Below are positions 12,511 through 23,350 of a DNA stretch of 64,000 nt, piece by piece. The position numbers and the translations under genes were made by a program. This DNA comes from Chlorocebus sabaeus. Taxonomy: Eukaryota; Chordata; Mammalia; Primates; Cercopithecidae. Numbering within the stretch: position 1 is the stretch's first letter; every line of letters begins with the position of its first letter. The notes under the pieces were generated by a model, which had not been told where the DNA came from, did not search any database, and saw nothing but the letters and a program-made list of their open reading frames with translations. The stretch is from positions 69,433,481 to 69,497,480 of the forward strand of contig NC_132916.1 in assembly GCF_047675955.1 (NCBI RefSeq). The letters run 5' to 3'.

Positions 12511-13149
12511 TAAGGATGGCACGTTGTAAACATTTATATTCTACAAAGGATAGTCTTCTTGAAAGAGGGGTTGACAGTGCAGCATAAGAAATTTTTAAGA
12601 AATCATTGGGAAGAATTGGCCTTTAGTAAGAAGGGGGACAATTTCTCAGTTAAAGGGGGGAGAGGATGACAAACTGGCAGATGGAGGGAGGTTTCCTTAG
12701 TTGGTGGAGAGAGAAAAGAGTCCTCATCTAGTGGTATTTAGGTTTTCAATGAAGCGTGAGATAAAGTGAAATGATACTAAGGCAGAGAAAGAAACCAGTT
12801 TGGGGAGAGAGAGAGCAGTAGTGAATTTCTGTTTTGGAGTTTGGGAAGGCAAGTTTATTAGGGAATGTAGTGCAGTTGCTAGGAGTTGGACATTTGAGGT
12901 TTGAAATCACATATTTAAAGTAAAACAAGTCTGTCTGTTGAGTGATTTTCTCCAGTTGTTTTTATCTACAGCTGCTCAGGTCCAGAGTAGGCAAGTAATT
13001 GAGCTGATCCAGGCTTGGCAAGGGGTGAGAGAGAAGCAAGGGAGATGAGGTTATTTGTAATGATTCTAATGATAGACCATGGACTCAAATTTGGACAGAT
13101 TCATCAAGAAATATTTTAAAACCTTAATTATGCAAATATACTTCCATAT

Positions 13150-13310
13150 CAAGAGTCTAGGCTTAAAATGAGACTATCTCTTTAAATCCTGTTTCTATTA
13201 CTTACTCTAGGACCTCAGGCAAGTTATCTAAGCACTCTCTGCCCTAGTTTTTTTCATCTGTGAGATGGAGACAGTATTGTCACCCAAATCACAGAATTGT
13301 AATCCAAATT
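13150..13310 (+). repeat. MIR SINE remnant
   Basis: CCTGTTTCTATTACTTACTC, GACCTCAGGCAAGTTATCTA and TTTCATCTGTGAGATGGAGA are MIR core text. Confidence 0.75.
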
Positions 13311-14382
13311 GAATTTACACATAGAAAAAGTTTATCCAAAAAAGTTTACTTGGTACAAATTGAGCACTCAAATAGCATGTTATTACTGTGATTAATATAA
13401 TACATCCTGACCTAGTATGTTATATTTTACTTTGCACAGCAAAGAAGAAATACTTTTCTTTCTGTGATTGTCTTATCTCAGGGCAATATACATAGTTCTT
13501 GTCCCCACATTTGTATTTTTACTTAACTCATCTTTGGTTTTGTTATGTTATATGCCTTTATAATTATAATTGGAATGGAATGATATATAGCAAACCTCAC
13601 AAAATCCAGTTATAAGCATAAAATTGGATAGCTAGTAACAAGTATATTTGGTAAGTGTCAGTTTTTGGACAAGCAAGATGCCTTCTGATCATCCTTTAAG
13701 ATTTCATGGAAAAATATCAGACCACTCTAATGAGGACAAATGGGTTTAAGAAGTATCTTCCCCAGAGCAGTCCTTTGCCCAGAAATCAATATTTTACCAG
13801 TCTATCAAAAGTGCATGTCCTTTGCTGTTGGTTCATTGTGTTACATATTAGGCAGTATTGCAGCACAACTTTTTTTGTTTTATTTGTTGGTGCTACAATC
13901 TTATATTATTTGTGTTTTACTTTCTGTGACCTATCAGTACACATTGTTATGAATAATAATAGGTGGAGGGATATACTACTTCTTAACCTTATGGGCTTAA
14001 TATTTTGATAAAGTCCATAAAATGCAGAGATTATATGTTATCCCAGCTGGGGCACTTCAGAGTAAGGGGGCACACTTTTAATAGTTATACCAGGATGCTG
14101 ATGTACCATTCCTGTATACAATCTAGTATAAAGCAGGATTTATGCTGCTTGAAGTATAGTTTTCAAAATGGGCAAAAAAATCTTGACTCTTTTATGAATA
14201 CAAAAAGAGCATGTTTCATTTAACTCATAATCAGGGAACCAGTAAGAAGTTATAATAGGTTCCAAAGAGAATACAAAGTGTCACCTATTTATAGTCAGAT
14301 TAGGGATGCTAAAATGAGTTTACCTCTGGACAAACTGGTCAATATCCACAGGACAGTAATCAATTGCATTCCCCTGGGCACA

Positions 14383-14415
14383 ATTTGCATTTATATGGAC
14401 AGAAATCATTTGCAT
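14383..14415. promoter_or_regulatory. Pair of octamer motifs (ATTTGCAT)
   Basis: ATTTGCAT, the reverse complement of the POU-factor octamer ATGCAAAT, occurs at 14383-14390 and again at 14408-14415, spaced 25 bp, in the intron expected to hold the Up71 promoter. A one-base-short ATTGCAT lies at 14363-14369. Function is inference only. Confidence 0.25.
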
Positions 14416-14967
14416 TACTATCTGTTTTCTTCAGTTTGCAGAGCTTAAAATAGCTCAAAGAGAATTTAAGCTTTACAGGATACCCACTGATTTTTTGCCC
14501 ACAGCAAAGACCTTCACAATTTTTCCTTTCACAGGCAAAACTGGATGGCTGGCCAGCCTAGTTACATGTCACATGTTCTCACTATTGTTTGCTTCATGTG
14601 ATTTTGTACTTAACTGTTAATTGCTACTTTGTTGGGTTTTTATTTTTTATTTTTTTAATTTTATTCTTGGATAGATTCCCATGGCTGTTGCCTTTTAAAA
14701 AGAGGATTTTTAGTAATAAAATCATAATTTTATTTTAGAGCTTATCAAGCTGCACAATATGAAGTCCCACTCCCTGTTCATATTTGAGATTAATTAGAAC
14801 CCAAGCTGTTGTTATTTTGGGGTAAAATGCTACTTTTATTCTGTTTTGGTTGCCTACTCTGGGAGAACTTCAGGCATTTTGGCAAGAGGAGCTGAGCTAT
14901 CTGCAGCTGTTCAAATACTTTAAGCCTTTGGGTTCATTGTGGATTTTGCTTTAACCCTCTCCCCTGA

Positions 14968-14971
<4 letters not shown>

Positions 14972-15004
<33 letters not shown>
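14972..15004. repeat. A homopolymer, 33 nt
   Basis: Uninterrupted A run with no recognisable retrotransposon body upstream and no target duplication seen. Confidence 0.95.
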
Positions 15005-15005
<1 letters not shown>

Positions 15006-16994
15006 AGCAGCCAACTGCATCTCCTGTTTTTTATTTCTGTTGTTTGGTAAGCGGCAGTTATACTTTTGTAACCAGAGGCTGTATTTATTTTCTGTGTTGG
15101 CAGTTCTGCCTAATGAATCAACTGGTATTGAATTCACAAAGGGAGATGCCCGTTCCCTCCCTCCATCTGTTTGCCAAATGTGTGTGTTCCCCTCAGCTCT
15201 CAATAGTGGTTTCACTAAAAAGAGCCATTAGCAAGTGGTGTTCACCTTGAATTCTCAGTTCTCAGCCTGACTGAGAAATAGTGGTATTTTCCTCTTGTGA
15301 TTATGTAGAGGCTGTGTGAGGTGAAGACCCACACCTGTAATTCCAGAGAAAGCATATTTGTTGTTTAAATGTAACGTCTGGCTCTACATGACCGATGGCT
15401 TTAGTTTGGTTCTTGAGCCTTGGTTTGCTCCTTCATGATGAGATGTCTGTCTCTGGACAATACTGTTGTCATGGGGATTGAAATTCCCTGAAAGAGAAGA
15501 CAAGAGATCAATGAATCCTGGTAGGTTCTCTCAGACTGGGAGCCCATGATGCCTTACTGGAATTGCATTACCTCCTCAGCAAATCCTTCCATACTTGTTG
15601 GTGATAGGGAGGAAATTTTTCTGAGACTCTGCATTTCTGTAAAGCTCTGAGCCTAATGATGAATACCAAGAATTTAGGTCAAACAACTTCAGTACCCACT
15701 CCATGGGCTTTGGAGCAATTTGGATCGTATCACTACCATCAAACCAAAAGGGTGGAATGGTTTTGTTGGTGTTCGGTAGTGGACTATGAAGTAGAAGTAT
15801 TTGTCTCTGCATTGAAGTCAAGAATCTGGGTAGAGGAGCCAGACAACTTTGCAGCTCTTTCTAAGACAGATCTTCACATTGTAGTTATATTATTTTGTTT
15901 GAGATCTTGGAATTTCCAGGATACATACCCAGTTGCTAATATTTCCAGGATACATACCGAATTGCAAATACACACTTTAAATATTTTTCAAAGGTAAGTT
16001 TGAGTTATTTGGGGTTTTTGTTACCTGTGTGTATGTAACAGTGGTGATGTTCTTTTCCCAGTGACATGCCCCAGTTTTTGATATATTACATAGGCTTAAA
16101 AATTAATTTCTCTTGAATTTGATTTTATGAATGTTGTAATATCACTGTCTTAGGTACTATGCTGGTTCATTTAACTTACTAAATAATTTTATAAGAACTA
16201 AGTGTCATTTAAGAAGTCTTTGGAGCACTATTATGTTATTAATATACCCTGACCTAGATAAGGGGCAGTTAACTCTTTTTAAATGTAAAGCCACTGACCC
16301 ACCAAAGTCATGAACTGTTTACCTAAGAAACTTAATTGAAGCATTCCATTTATGTTCTAATCTCAGTTTATTACCCCAAAAGCTCCATCTAACGTATGAA
16401 TTAGTTTGGAAATTTACAGAAACAGAGAAAGTATACAACTTGCTTTTAAAGTGAAGAACATGAGGAACATAGTTTAATACATATTCAAAATAATAATACT
16501 GGTTGGAGGAAGCTGAGAAGAGGAACACTGAGTCAAAGTGGCAAGAGACACTTGCCTGAGGGGAGCGGGGAATCCAGATACACATGAAGAGAAGAAAGGG
16601 TAGATTTGCGCAGAGGATGGTTCGACTCAAGGTAGAAGAGGAGGGAGGCTCCGTAGATTGTGGGATGATGTCATTCAGAGTTAAACTTGTTTCTGCAGTC
16701 TTTGGAAATATGACGAGACTTCTAAAGGGTAGTGACTCTCACAGCACTACTTCTGCTGTTGGAGGATTTGTTCTGAATGATATCTACATCTGCTTAACAG
16801 ATATGGGTGTATTCTGGAGCCTGCATTGATCTGGCCACATCAAGTCAAGGCCCAAGGGTTTGTGACAGTCACATTTTATATCTAGGTTTTAATTTTTAGT
16901 TTCAATTCTGTTTGAAATAGGCAAAGCAAAAAATTTCATTTGTCTTTTCACAATGTAGTTGCTCAAATGAAATTTATTATTAAAAAATTTTATA

Positions 16995-17116
16995 AAAAAC
17001 TTTTGTATAGAGAGATGAGGTCTCGCTATGTTGCCCAGCTGGTGTCAAACTCCTGGGCTCCCATCTCAGGCTCCCAAAGTGTTGGGATTGTAGATGTGAG
17101 GCACCACACCTAGCTA
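16995..17116 (-). mobile_element. Alu fragment, antisense
   Basis: About 120 bp of an antisense Alu-like sequence (GGTCTCGCTATGTTGCCCAG to GAGGCACCACACCTAGC), probably a monomer or a truncated old copy, adjacent to the next Alu. Confidence 0.8.
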
Positions 17117-17129
17117 AAATTTATTATTA

Positions 17130-17429
17130 ATTTTTTTTTTTTTTTTTTGAGATAGTATCTCACTCTGTCACCCAGGCTAGAGTGCAGTGAAAGGATCTCG
17201 GCTCACTGCAACCTCCACCTCCCAGGTTCAAGTGATTCTCATGCCTTGCCCTCCTGAGTAGCTGGGACTACAGGCAACCGCCACCGCACCTGGCTAATTT
17301 TTGTATTTTTAGTAGAGACAGGGTTTCATCAAGTTGGCCAGGCTTGCCTCAAACTCCTGACCTCAAGTGAGCCACCTGCCTTGGCCTCTCGAAGTACTGG
17401 GATTACAAGAAAAGCCACTGTCCCTGGCC
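17130..17429 (-). mobile_element. Alu SINE, antisense, upstream of the 62-nt exon
   Basis: T tail, then GAGATAGTATCTCACTCTGT through both arms to CACTGTCCCTGGCC. It ends 187 bp before the acceptor of the exon at 17616. Confidence 0.93.
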
Positions 17430-17615
17430 GATGTTTCAAATATTAAGTAATAATTGGGCATTGGGTTTCTGAATGGTTCATAATGAGGGTAATTTTGCAT
17501 GTATTTTTAAAAATTTGAAAAAAAAAATCATTTCCACTTGGGTATTTCCTTTTTGGCCTATATGATGTCTTTTGATCTTTTGTTTATTTTTACAATTTTA
17601 CCTTTTTCTTTCCAG

Positions 17616-17677
17616 CCATCAAACGCAGACCACCTGTTGGGACCATCCTAAAATGACCGAACTCTTTCAATCCCTTG
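17616..17677 (+). CDS. UTRN: UTRN exon, second half of WW domain (equivalent of dystrophin exon 63)
   Basis: 62-nt exon, acceptor CTTTCCAG and donor GTAAGT. Its first base completes an Asn codon; it then reads HQTQTTCWDHPKMTELFQSL and leaves one base for the next codon. It carries the second signature Trp (CWDHP) of the WW domain and the linker into the first EF-hand module. Two antisense Alu elements lie on either side, ending 187 bp upstream and starting 57 bp downstream. Skipping or losing this exon would shift the frame (62 is not a multiple of three). Confidence 0.96.
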
Positions 17678-19984
17678 GTAAGTGTTATTAATAGTAATTA
17701 ATTAACCTAAACAACTGAGAACTGTGTATTCTTTTTCTTTTTTTTTTTTTTTTTGAGACAGAGTCTCACTCTGTTGCCCAGGCTGGAGTGCAGTGGTGTG
17801 ATCTCGGCTCACTGCAACCTCTGCCTTCTGGATTCAAGCAATTCTTCTTTCTCAGCCTCCTGAGTAGCTGGGACCAGAGGCGCCTGCTGCCACACCTGGC
17901 TAAGTTTTTGTATTTTAGTAGAGACACGATTTTACCATGTTGCCCACGCTGGTCTCGAACTCCTGAGTTCAGGCAGTCCACCCGCCTCGGCCTCCCAAAG
18001 TGCTAGGATTACAGGCATGAACCACTGTGCCTGGCCGAGAACTGTATATTCTTAAATAGGAGCTAATCACCAGCTTTTCTTACATGGCATGTTAATGTTA
18101 AAAGAATCATGTCATTGACATTTAAAAGCAGTTAAACTTCTAAGGGCAATGCAATAAACAAGTATTGCCTTTCTTAGGAGAATTGTGTGGTTTGAAATCA
18201 TGTGAGCCAAAAGGACTTGATTTACAGGGAGGAATGTAATTGTAGGTTTTACCTCCTTCGTATTGAGTCATCTTAACCTTCAGCTTTGCACGCAAAAATA
18301 TATACACAAATATACAGTTACAATATAGCCAACTTCAATTCACTGCCTTAAATTTGCTTTTGGCTCACTTTTTATTTAGTACATGTCATCAACTTAGCTC
18401 ACCTAGTTTAAATTTGTCTAAATTGTTAAAAGCTAAATTCATTTTTATACAAAAATGCAAGAAAACACAGATGAGAATTCCGATTTTGTTTTAATTTCTA
18501 GGGCAATGTGGCTTTCAACTTATTGTTTAACCTACTTCCTCTGTTTGGTTCAGTGGGTTTTTTTAAAGTTTTCTCTTTGGGTAGCTAAGGAGATGCTGGA
18601 GAGAAGAGCAGCACCTGAAGCCTCCCTCTCCTGTTTCGATAAAAGGGATGTCCCCTTTTTAATCTCTTCAAATATTGGGCTTCTGTGTGAGTTTTTATTT
18701 TGGTGGGTGAAGGGTCCTGCAAAAGTTGGACAAACAAAAGACATATCACTGGTTTGCTTAGCTTGCAAAACAAGGGGCAAATTTTGATGATATCTGAGTT
18801 TTCTTTTAACTCTACTAATCTCTGATACTCTGTCTTTAGGGGACGAAGAAAGAAATTGCAATATCTGTTGTTTCCAAAGAGTTGAGTATTGATTATAGGA
18901 TCATTTTAACGAGATCTGCAAAAGTACAGAAAAACAAATCGATCAGGATGGGAGGAACATAGAATTAAGATGAGCTTCATGGATAGTGAGCTGGACAGTG
19001 TGGCTGGAAGAAAATGAAGTGTCCTTGGGGGAGATGCCCCTGGAGGAAAATCTCCTTTATTGGGAAAAAAAGGAAGGGCCCTCTGCCTACTGTGCAGTGC
19101 ATTTAATAAGCTGTGCTTTCTCTTCATTACCTTCCTCTTTTTCCTACCAATGAACTGAAAGGGGTGGTACATTTTCTCACCCATCGTAAGGGTCATAGTG
19201 ACACTCCTATAACAAAAGACAGGTCAACCAGAAAAGCACAAGAAATTTACTTAATCAAAGTTTTACCTGACATGAGAGCCTTCAGAAGGTCCAAAGACAA
19301 CAGGGAAAAGTATCTATTTTTACACTTAGATTGAGTGAGGAATGGATGACTGCATTGAATTGTGATTGGATGAAAGGGTATAATTTAATGATAATAGACT
19401 GAGAAGGGAATTCCAGCAAGGCCTATCTGTTCAGATTCTTCTTGGCTTCTCCCTGCCACATATTCCTCTAGGGACAGGATATCTGTCGCAGGAGAATCTT
19501 CAGGAGAGAAGGGTGAAGGTCACAGTGAACTTGCTAGATTTTATGGCTTGCTTTGGGCAAGAGGAGTTCTAGTTTTTATGACCCACCTTGGGGAGGAGGA
19601 ATTCTGATTTCTGTTTATCACTTTGGAAGGAGAAAGAGGGGCAGGAGACAAGAGACCCAGAGGTCAGAGAGACCTTACTTCTGAGGCCTTTCAGTCTCCT
19701 TCGTTTCAAAGTACTCAACCCACCATGTTCTGAGCCCTGAACACCTGTTTGAAAATACTTTCTTAGAATTTTCTGTGTAGCACTGCTTTGAGATGTATCT
19801 CAACATGGTCCTTATGATCATTTAATTTTTTTCTTGGATACATGTTGGGGAATTTGGGAGAAGACTTTTTATTTCAGGCAGACATAATATTTTTTCATCA
19901 TCCAAAGTAACCAAATACATTCTTGGCATTCAATATATATTCAATAATAAGCCTATCTTCGAATTGTTCCTTTTTCTATTTCAG
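17678..19984 (+). other. UTRN: UTRN intron (2.3 kb)
   Basis: Contains an antisense Alu (17734-18036) just past the donor and otherwise single-copy-looking sequence. The 19180-19720 part is richer in G and A and reads like the remnant of an old LTR, but I cannot classify it. Confidence 0.75.
17734..18036 (-). mobile_element. Alu SINE, antisense, downstream of the 62-nt exon
   Basis: T tail, GAGACAGAGTCTCACTCTGT to CACTGTGCCTGGCC. A 17-bp target duplication GAGAACTGTGTATTCTT (17717-17733) recurs with one change at 18037-18053. It begins 57 bp past the donor. Confidence 0.96.
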
Positions 19985-20059
19985 CTGACCTGAATAACGT
20001 ACGTTTTTCTGCCTACCGTACAGCAATCAAAATCCGAAGACTACAAAAAGCGCTATGTT
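19985..20059 (+). CDS. UTRN: UTRN exon, start of EF-hand module 1 (equivalent of dystrophin exon 64)
   Basis: 75-nt exon with acceptor CTATTTCAG and donor GTGAGT. It reads ADLNNVRFSAYRTAIKIRRL and on to QKALC, beginning and ending inside codons in the same phase, so it could be removed without a frameshift. It forms the first helices of the EF-hand-like region after the WW domain (Pfam EF-hand_2 type). The Ala-Ile-Lys-Ile stretch differs from the Ala-Met-Lys-Leu of dystrophin. A 22-nt A run begins 49 bp past the donor. Confidence 0.96.
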
Positions 20060-20107
20060 GTGAGTTATTCTACCAAAGTTAATCTATCTGTTACTTGAAT
20101 TGCCTTT

Positions 20108-20129
20108 AAAAAAAAAAAAAAAAAAAAAA
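20108..20129. repeat. A homopolymer, 22 nt
   Basis: Pure A run starting 49 bp after the donor of the 75-nt exon. Confidence 0.95.
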
Positions 20130-22455
20130 GAGAAAGATAAATGAAGAGGATGGAGTGTTTGCCGAGTTAATCTGGTTTTCAGTGTTCCTCACTCAAGGAG
20201 TTGGTTTTGTTTCTATAAATATTTTATTACTTGCCCCATCAGTGTGCAGTACTGAACACATGCCATTCTTACTTGGAGAACAAAATTAACCAAAACACAG
20301 GAGTAATGTAAAAAGCTTTTTCAAAAATTGTGCTGCCACCCAGTTTAAGAGGATTAAATCAAAGAAAGTATTAAGTCATGTGTTTTCAGTACCTTTTGCC
20401 CATTTGGAAGTGTAGAGTTCCATTTTGTCTCAATTTGTATGAGACAAATGTATATAAAGAAACACTAAAAAATCACATTCCTGATCTAAATTTGAACTGG
20501 CACCTTAACAAGTTAGATAAAAGGCTCTGTTTTCTTTTAAATATATCTTGAGACATTTAGTATTATCAATGCATTTTTCCTGTGGAGGATGTGTTCAGAG
20601 TGGAATTCTGTGACAGTCCTTTCATCAAAAGGATATTTTCCCCCCAAAATAACCTAAAATTAAGTAGCAATGTGAATACTTAGCATATAGATTTATGCTA
20701 CCTGGATTCTATTTGTGGTTGTAGTTCTAATGATTGAGTCTACCCTAGGCCTTGTCAGATAGTTGATATGGAAAGTGATATTTACCTATTCTTTTAAGAT
20801 AGGGTAAATTGAAAAGTTCCAAGTATTCTTGTTTGCTACCTTTTGTTAACCGTTAATATATGTCTAGGCAGTTCAGTGATGCTTTGAAAATTATGCTTTG
20901 AAAAATGATATGTTAGGGTTGAAAAATCTGCTCCTTGAAAGTCAACAGAAATTAGCAATAAATTTTAAGCTGGCTACATGAAGAGAGTTGAGGAAAGAGA
21001 GGTATAATGTCATTCAGAGAAAACAGCAATGCAAAGCTTGAAAATAAGAAAAGCTTAAGCTATATATGGAAGAGAGGTCTACAGGGCTGAAAGACACCTC
21101 CAGATAAGTCTATGCAAGGAAGAATGAGATGACCTTGACTCTTGCATAATCCACAGAACCTCAAAGATAATTAGCAGGTTGTAGTAGTTGCAGCAAGTGT
21201 TGCAGAATTACCAGGACAAATAAAAGAAAGCCACCACCCTCTGGCTACTGATCAGTATGTTGAGCGAAAAGGGAATAGGAAGTAAATTATGAACACACAA
21301 AAGGGATGTTTGGTCTGCGCAGGAGTCCGTGGTGACAGCAGTTTTGAAAGAGGCTCAGCTGCACCTCCAGGATCCAGCTGATGGGTCTGGAAGTTCTTCT
21401 CAGGCCTGATGAGCAGTAAAATAAGGACAGAAGACTCAGCCACAAAATTTCCATTGACAGAAGACTGCTTTGTGTCGTTATGAACATGGTCCCAGTTTTC
21501 AACAACACTTCTGGGTGGATAAACATATTAACACATTTGGTGTTTTCTTCTCTTGGTTCTTTGGGTTCCTAAAGAAAAAACCCCCCTCCCCAGCTCTTCC
21601 CCTCAAACCTGAGATGAATAGAAGGGACTCCTCCAACTTTTAAACTAAATTGATAGTGACAACCAAATGACAGTTAGAAAAGGGCTAGATTGTATTGGAT
21701 TTCAAGCATATGAGGTGCTTTTTTCAGAGCCAACTGGCCTTCACTTTTCCCACTGCCTTCTCCCACTGCCCTCCAGCCAAGGCCTGTGGGCCACTCCTGG
21801 AGCTCACCAGTTTATTATTAATCTGCTTCTTCCTCTCCCTTCCTTTCCGTTTACTAGAAATACCCTGACCCTTTCTCTGCAATGGCCTGTAACCCTTTAT
21901 TTCTCCCAAATACTGTTAAAGATTTACCTCTTTTGGAAACATTTACAAGCTAATCCTACCTGTCTCCATGGTTTTCCCAGTAGTTTATGATTGCCTGTAA
22001 TAGCAGGTTCTCTCACCTTAGTGACAAGTGCTTGCCTTTGTGTGCTGGAATAATGTTAGGTGGATTGCCCTGTCTCCACTGTGAACTACTTTCAGTCATG
22101 GCTGTCTCTCATTATGTGCAAATCCCCACCCAGCATAAGGCAGAGGGCAGTGTCATTGTTCATTCATTTGTTGGGCCCCAAGATTGTGCAGGAAATAAAA
22201 CATTATAAAGGGACTTGATTCTCACAATCAAGGAACTCATATTTGGAGAACATTGCACAGGGACCCAATGCCCTGCTTACAAAAGATTCCTGGTGCCCTC
22301 AGAACAGAATGGTCTTTGCCTGGCTCACCTCTCTGTCCACCTCCTTCCCTCTGCTCCACCGGGGTATCACCATTTCATCATCCACTTAGTGATAGAAATG
22401 GCAAACTGTATTCCATTCCTCCTGCCTAAAAAGCACTTGTCCTAGCTCTTTGTAT

Positions 22456-22556
22456 AGGTTGGTGCAAAAATAATTGCAGTTTTTGTCATTAAAAGTAAGT
22501 TAGGGTATTTCATTAAAAGTAATGGCGAAAACCTCAATTACTTTTGGACCAACTTA
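22456..22556. mobile_element. MADE1 (mariner-derived MITE) with an enlarged loop
   Basis: Inverted-repeat element starting TAGGTTGGTGCAAAAATAAT and ending CTTTTGGACCAACTTA, flanked by TA. MADE1 is about 80 bp; this copy is 101 bp because CATTAAAAGTAA occurs twice (22487-22498 and 22511-22522). MADE1 hairpins are the source of the miR-548 family. Whether this copy is transcribed and processed cannot be told from sequence. Confidence 0.92.
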
Positions 22557-22887
22557 ATACTTCTGTTCTTCCCTTGGCTGGTACACTCATCCCTGTAGGT
22601 CTCAATGTTGTAGATCACCTCTCTTATAATGAGGTTTTCTATGGCTCCTCATAGAACTGTTCTTTTCCTTAGATGACACTTCTGGAGCTTCATTTAGGCA
22701 CTAAGGCAAAGTGTCAGTCATAATTTTTAATATTCTGTTTATTAGTTATTGTTTGCTTGTCCATCATGGGAGGGATAAGTCTGTGTTCTTCTCTACTTAG
22801 GATCTCAGACAATTTCTGGCACAGAGCAGGGGTTGCTTAGGACACACTGAGTGAATGATTTGAGTTTGAAGGTTGTATAGCAGTACA

Positions 22888-23350
22888 CCAGAAGACGTGT
22901 CCAAGGAGATTTATAGCAGCACTTTTTAATAGTAAACTTATTCAGATTTGGCATATTTATAAATATAATACAGCAACAGAAATCAATGAGCTAGTAATCA
23001 GCATCAACATTATTTAATCTTAGAACTATAAAATTAAGTGAAAAAATTAAATAGCAGAAAAAATTTCTACCACTTTGTTCCATTTACATGTAGTTCAAAC
23101 CTATGCAAAGCTAACTGCTTTATTATTTAGGGACACATAGACACTTTTAAAAACTGAAAATGAAATACAAAGGTTAGTGGTTAGCCCCGTAATTGTAAGA
23201 GGATGTAATTAGGCAGGATTTCCAAAGGGCTTCCAAGATAGTGGTAACATTCTAATTTTTTTTAGCTGTGTGATGGACTAATGGGTATTTGTTCTATTAT
23301 TTTCTTTTAGACTACATGTATGTATTTTCTGTATTCCTTTGTATTTTGAT
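22888..23350 (+). repeat. Probable old L1 3'-end remnant
   Basis: GATTTATAGCAGCACTTTTT, an AATCAATGAGCTAGTAA region and TTTAGACTACATGTATGTAT resemble ancient L1M/HAL1 3' ends. No frame survives. Recognition only. Confidence 0.45.

Larger units (their letters stand above)
3635..17615 (+). other. UTRN: UTRN intron (14 kb), expected location of the Up71 promoter
   Basis: Intron inside the WW domain, equivalent to dystrophin intron 62. The short utrophin isoform Up71 has been described as starting from its own first exon in this intron. I see no CpG island. Contents: Alu fragment 3889-3967, MIRs at 4490-4590, 7690-7975 and 13150-13310, an MLT1 LTR 5139-5572, a three-unit repeat 6792-6943, Alus at 7069, 11118, 16995 and 17130, a TG tract near 12480, paired octamer motifs near 14383-14415, a 33-nt A run at 14972-15004 and an orphan perfect donor at 15993/15994. 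The stretch 7980-11110 shows nothing I can name. Confidence 0.75.

Noticed and set aside
12440..13130. Possible shared ancient repeat between 12440-13130 and 23400-24300
   Set aside because: Both are G/A-rich and share short phrases (GGTTTCCTT, AAGGGAGATGAGG), but the order and spacing do not align well enough to claim homology.
15656..15997. 113-codon frame taken as a protein gene
   Set aside because: No recognisable domain, and its phase at the donor does not fit the next UTRN exon. Kept only as a possible untranslated first exon.
3635..17615. Exact Up71 first exon
   Set aside because: It is expected in this intron from published work, but there is no CpG island and no sequence I recognise, so I did not place it as a feature.
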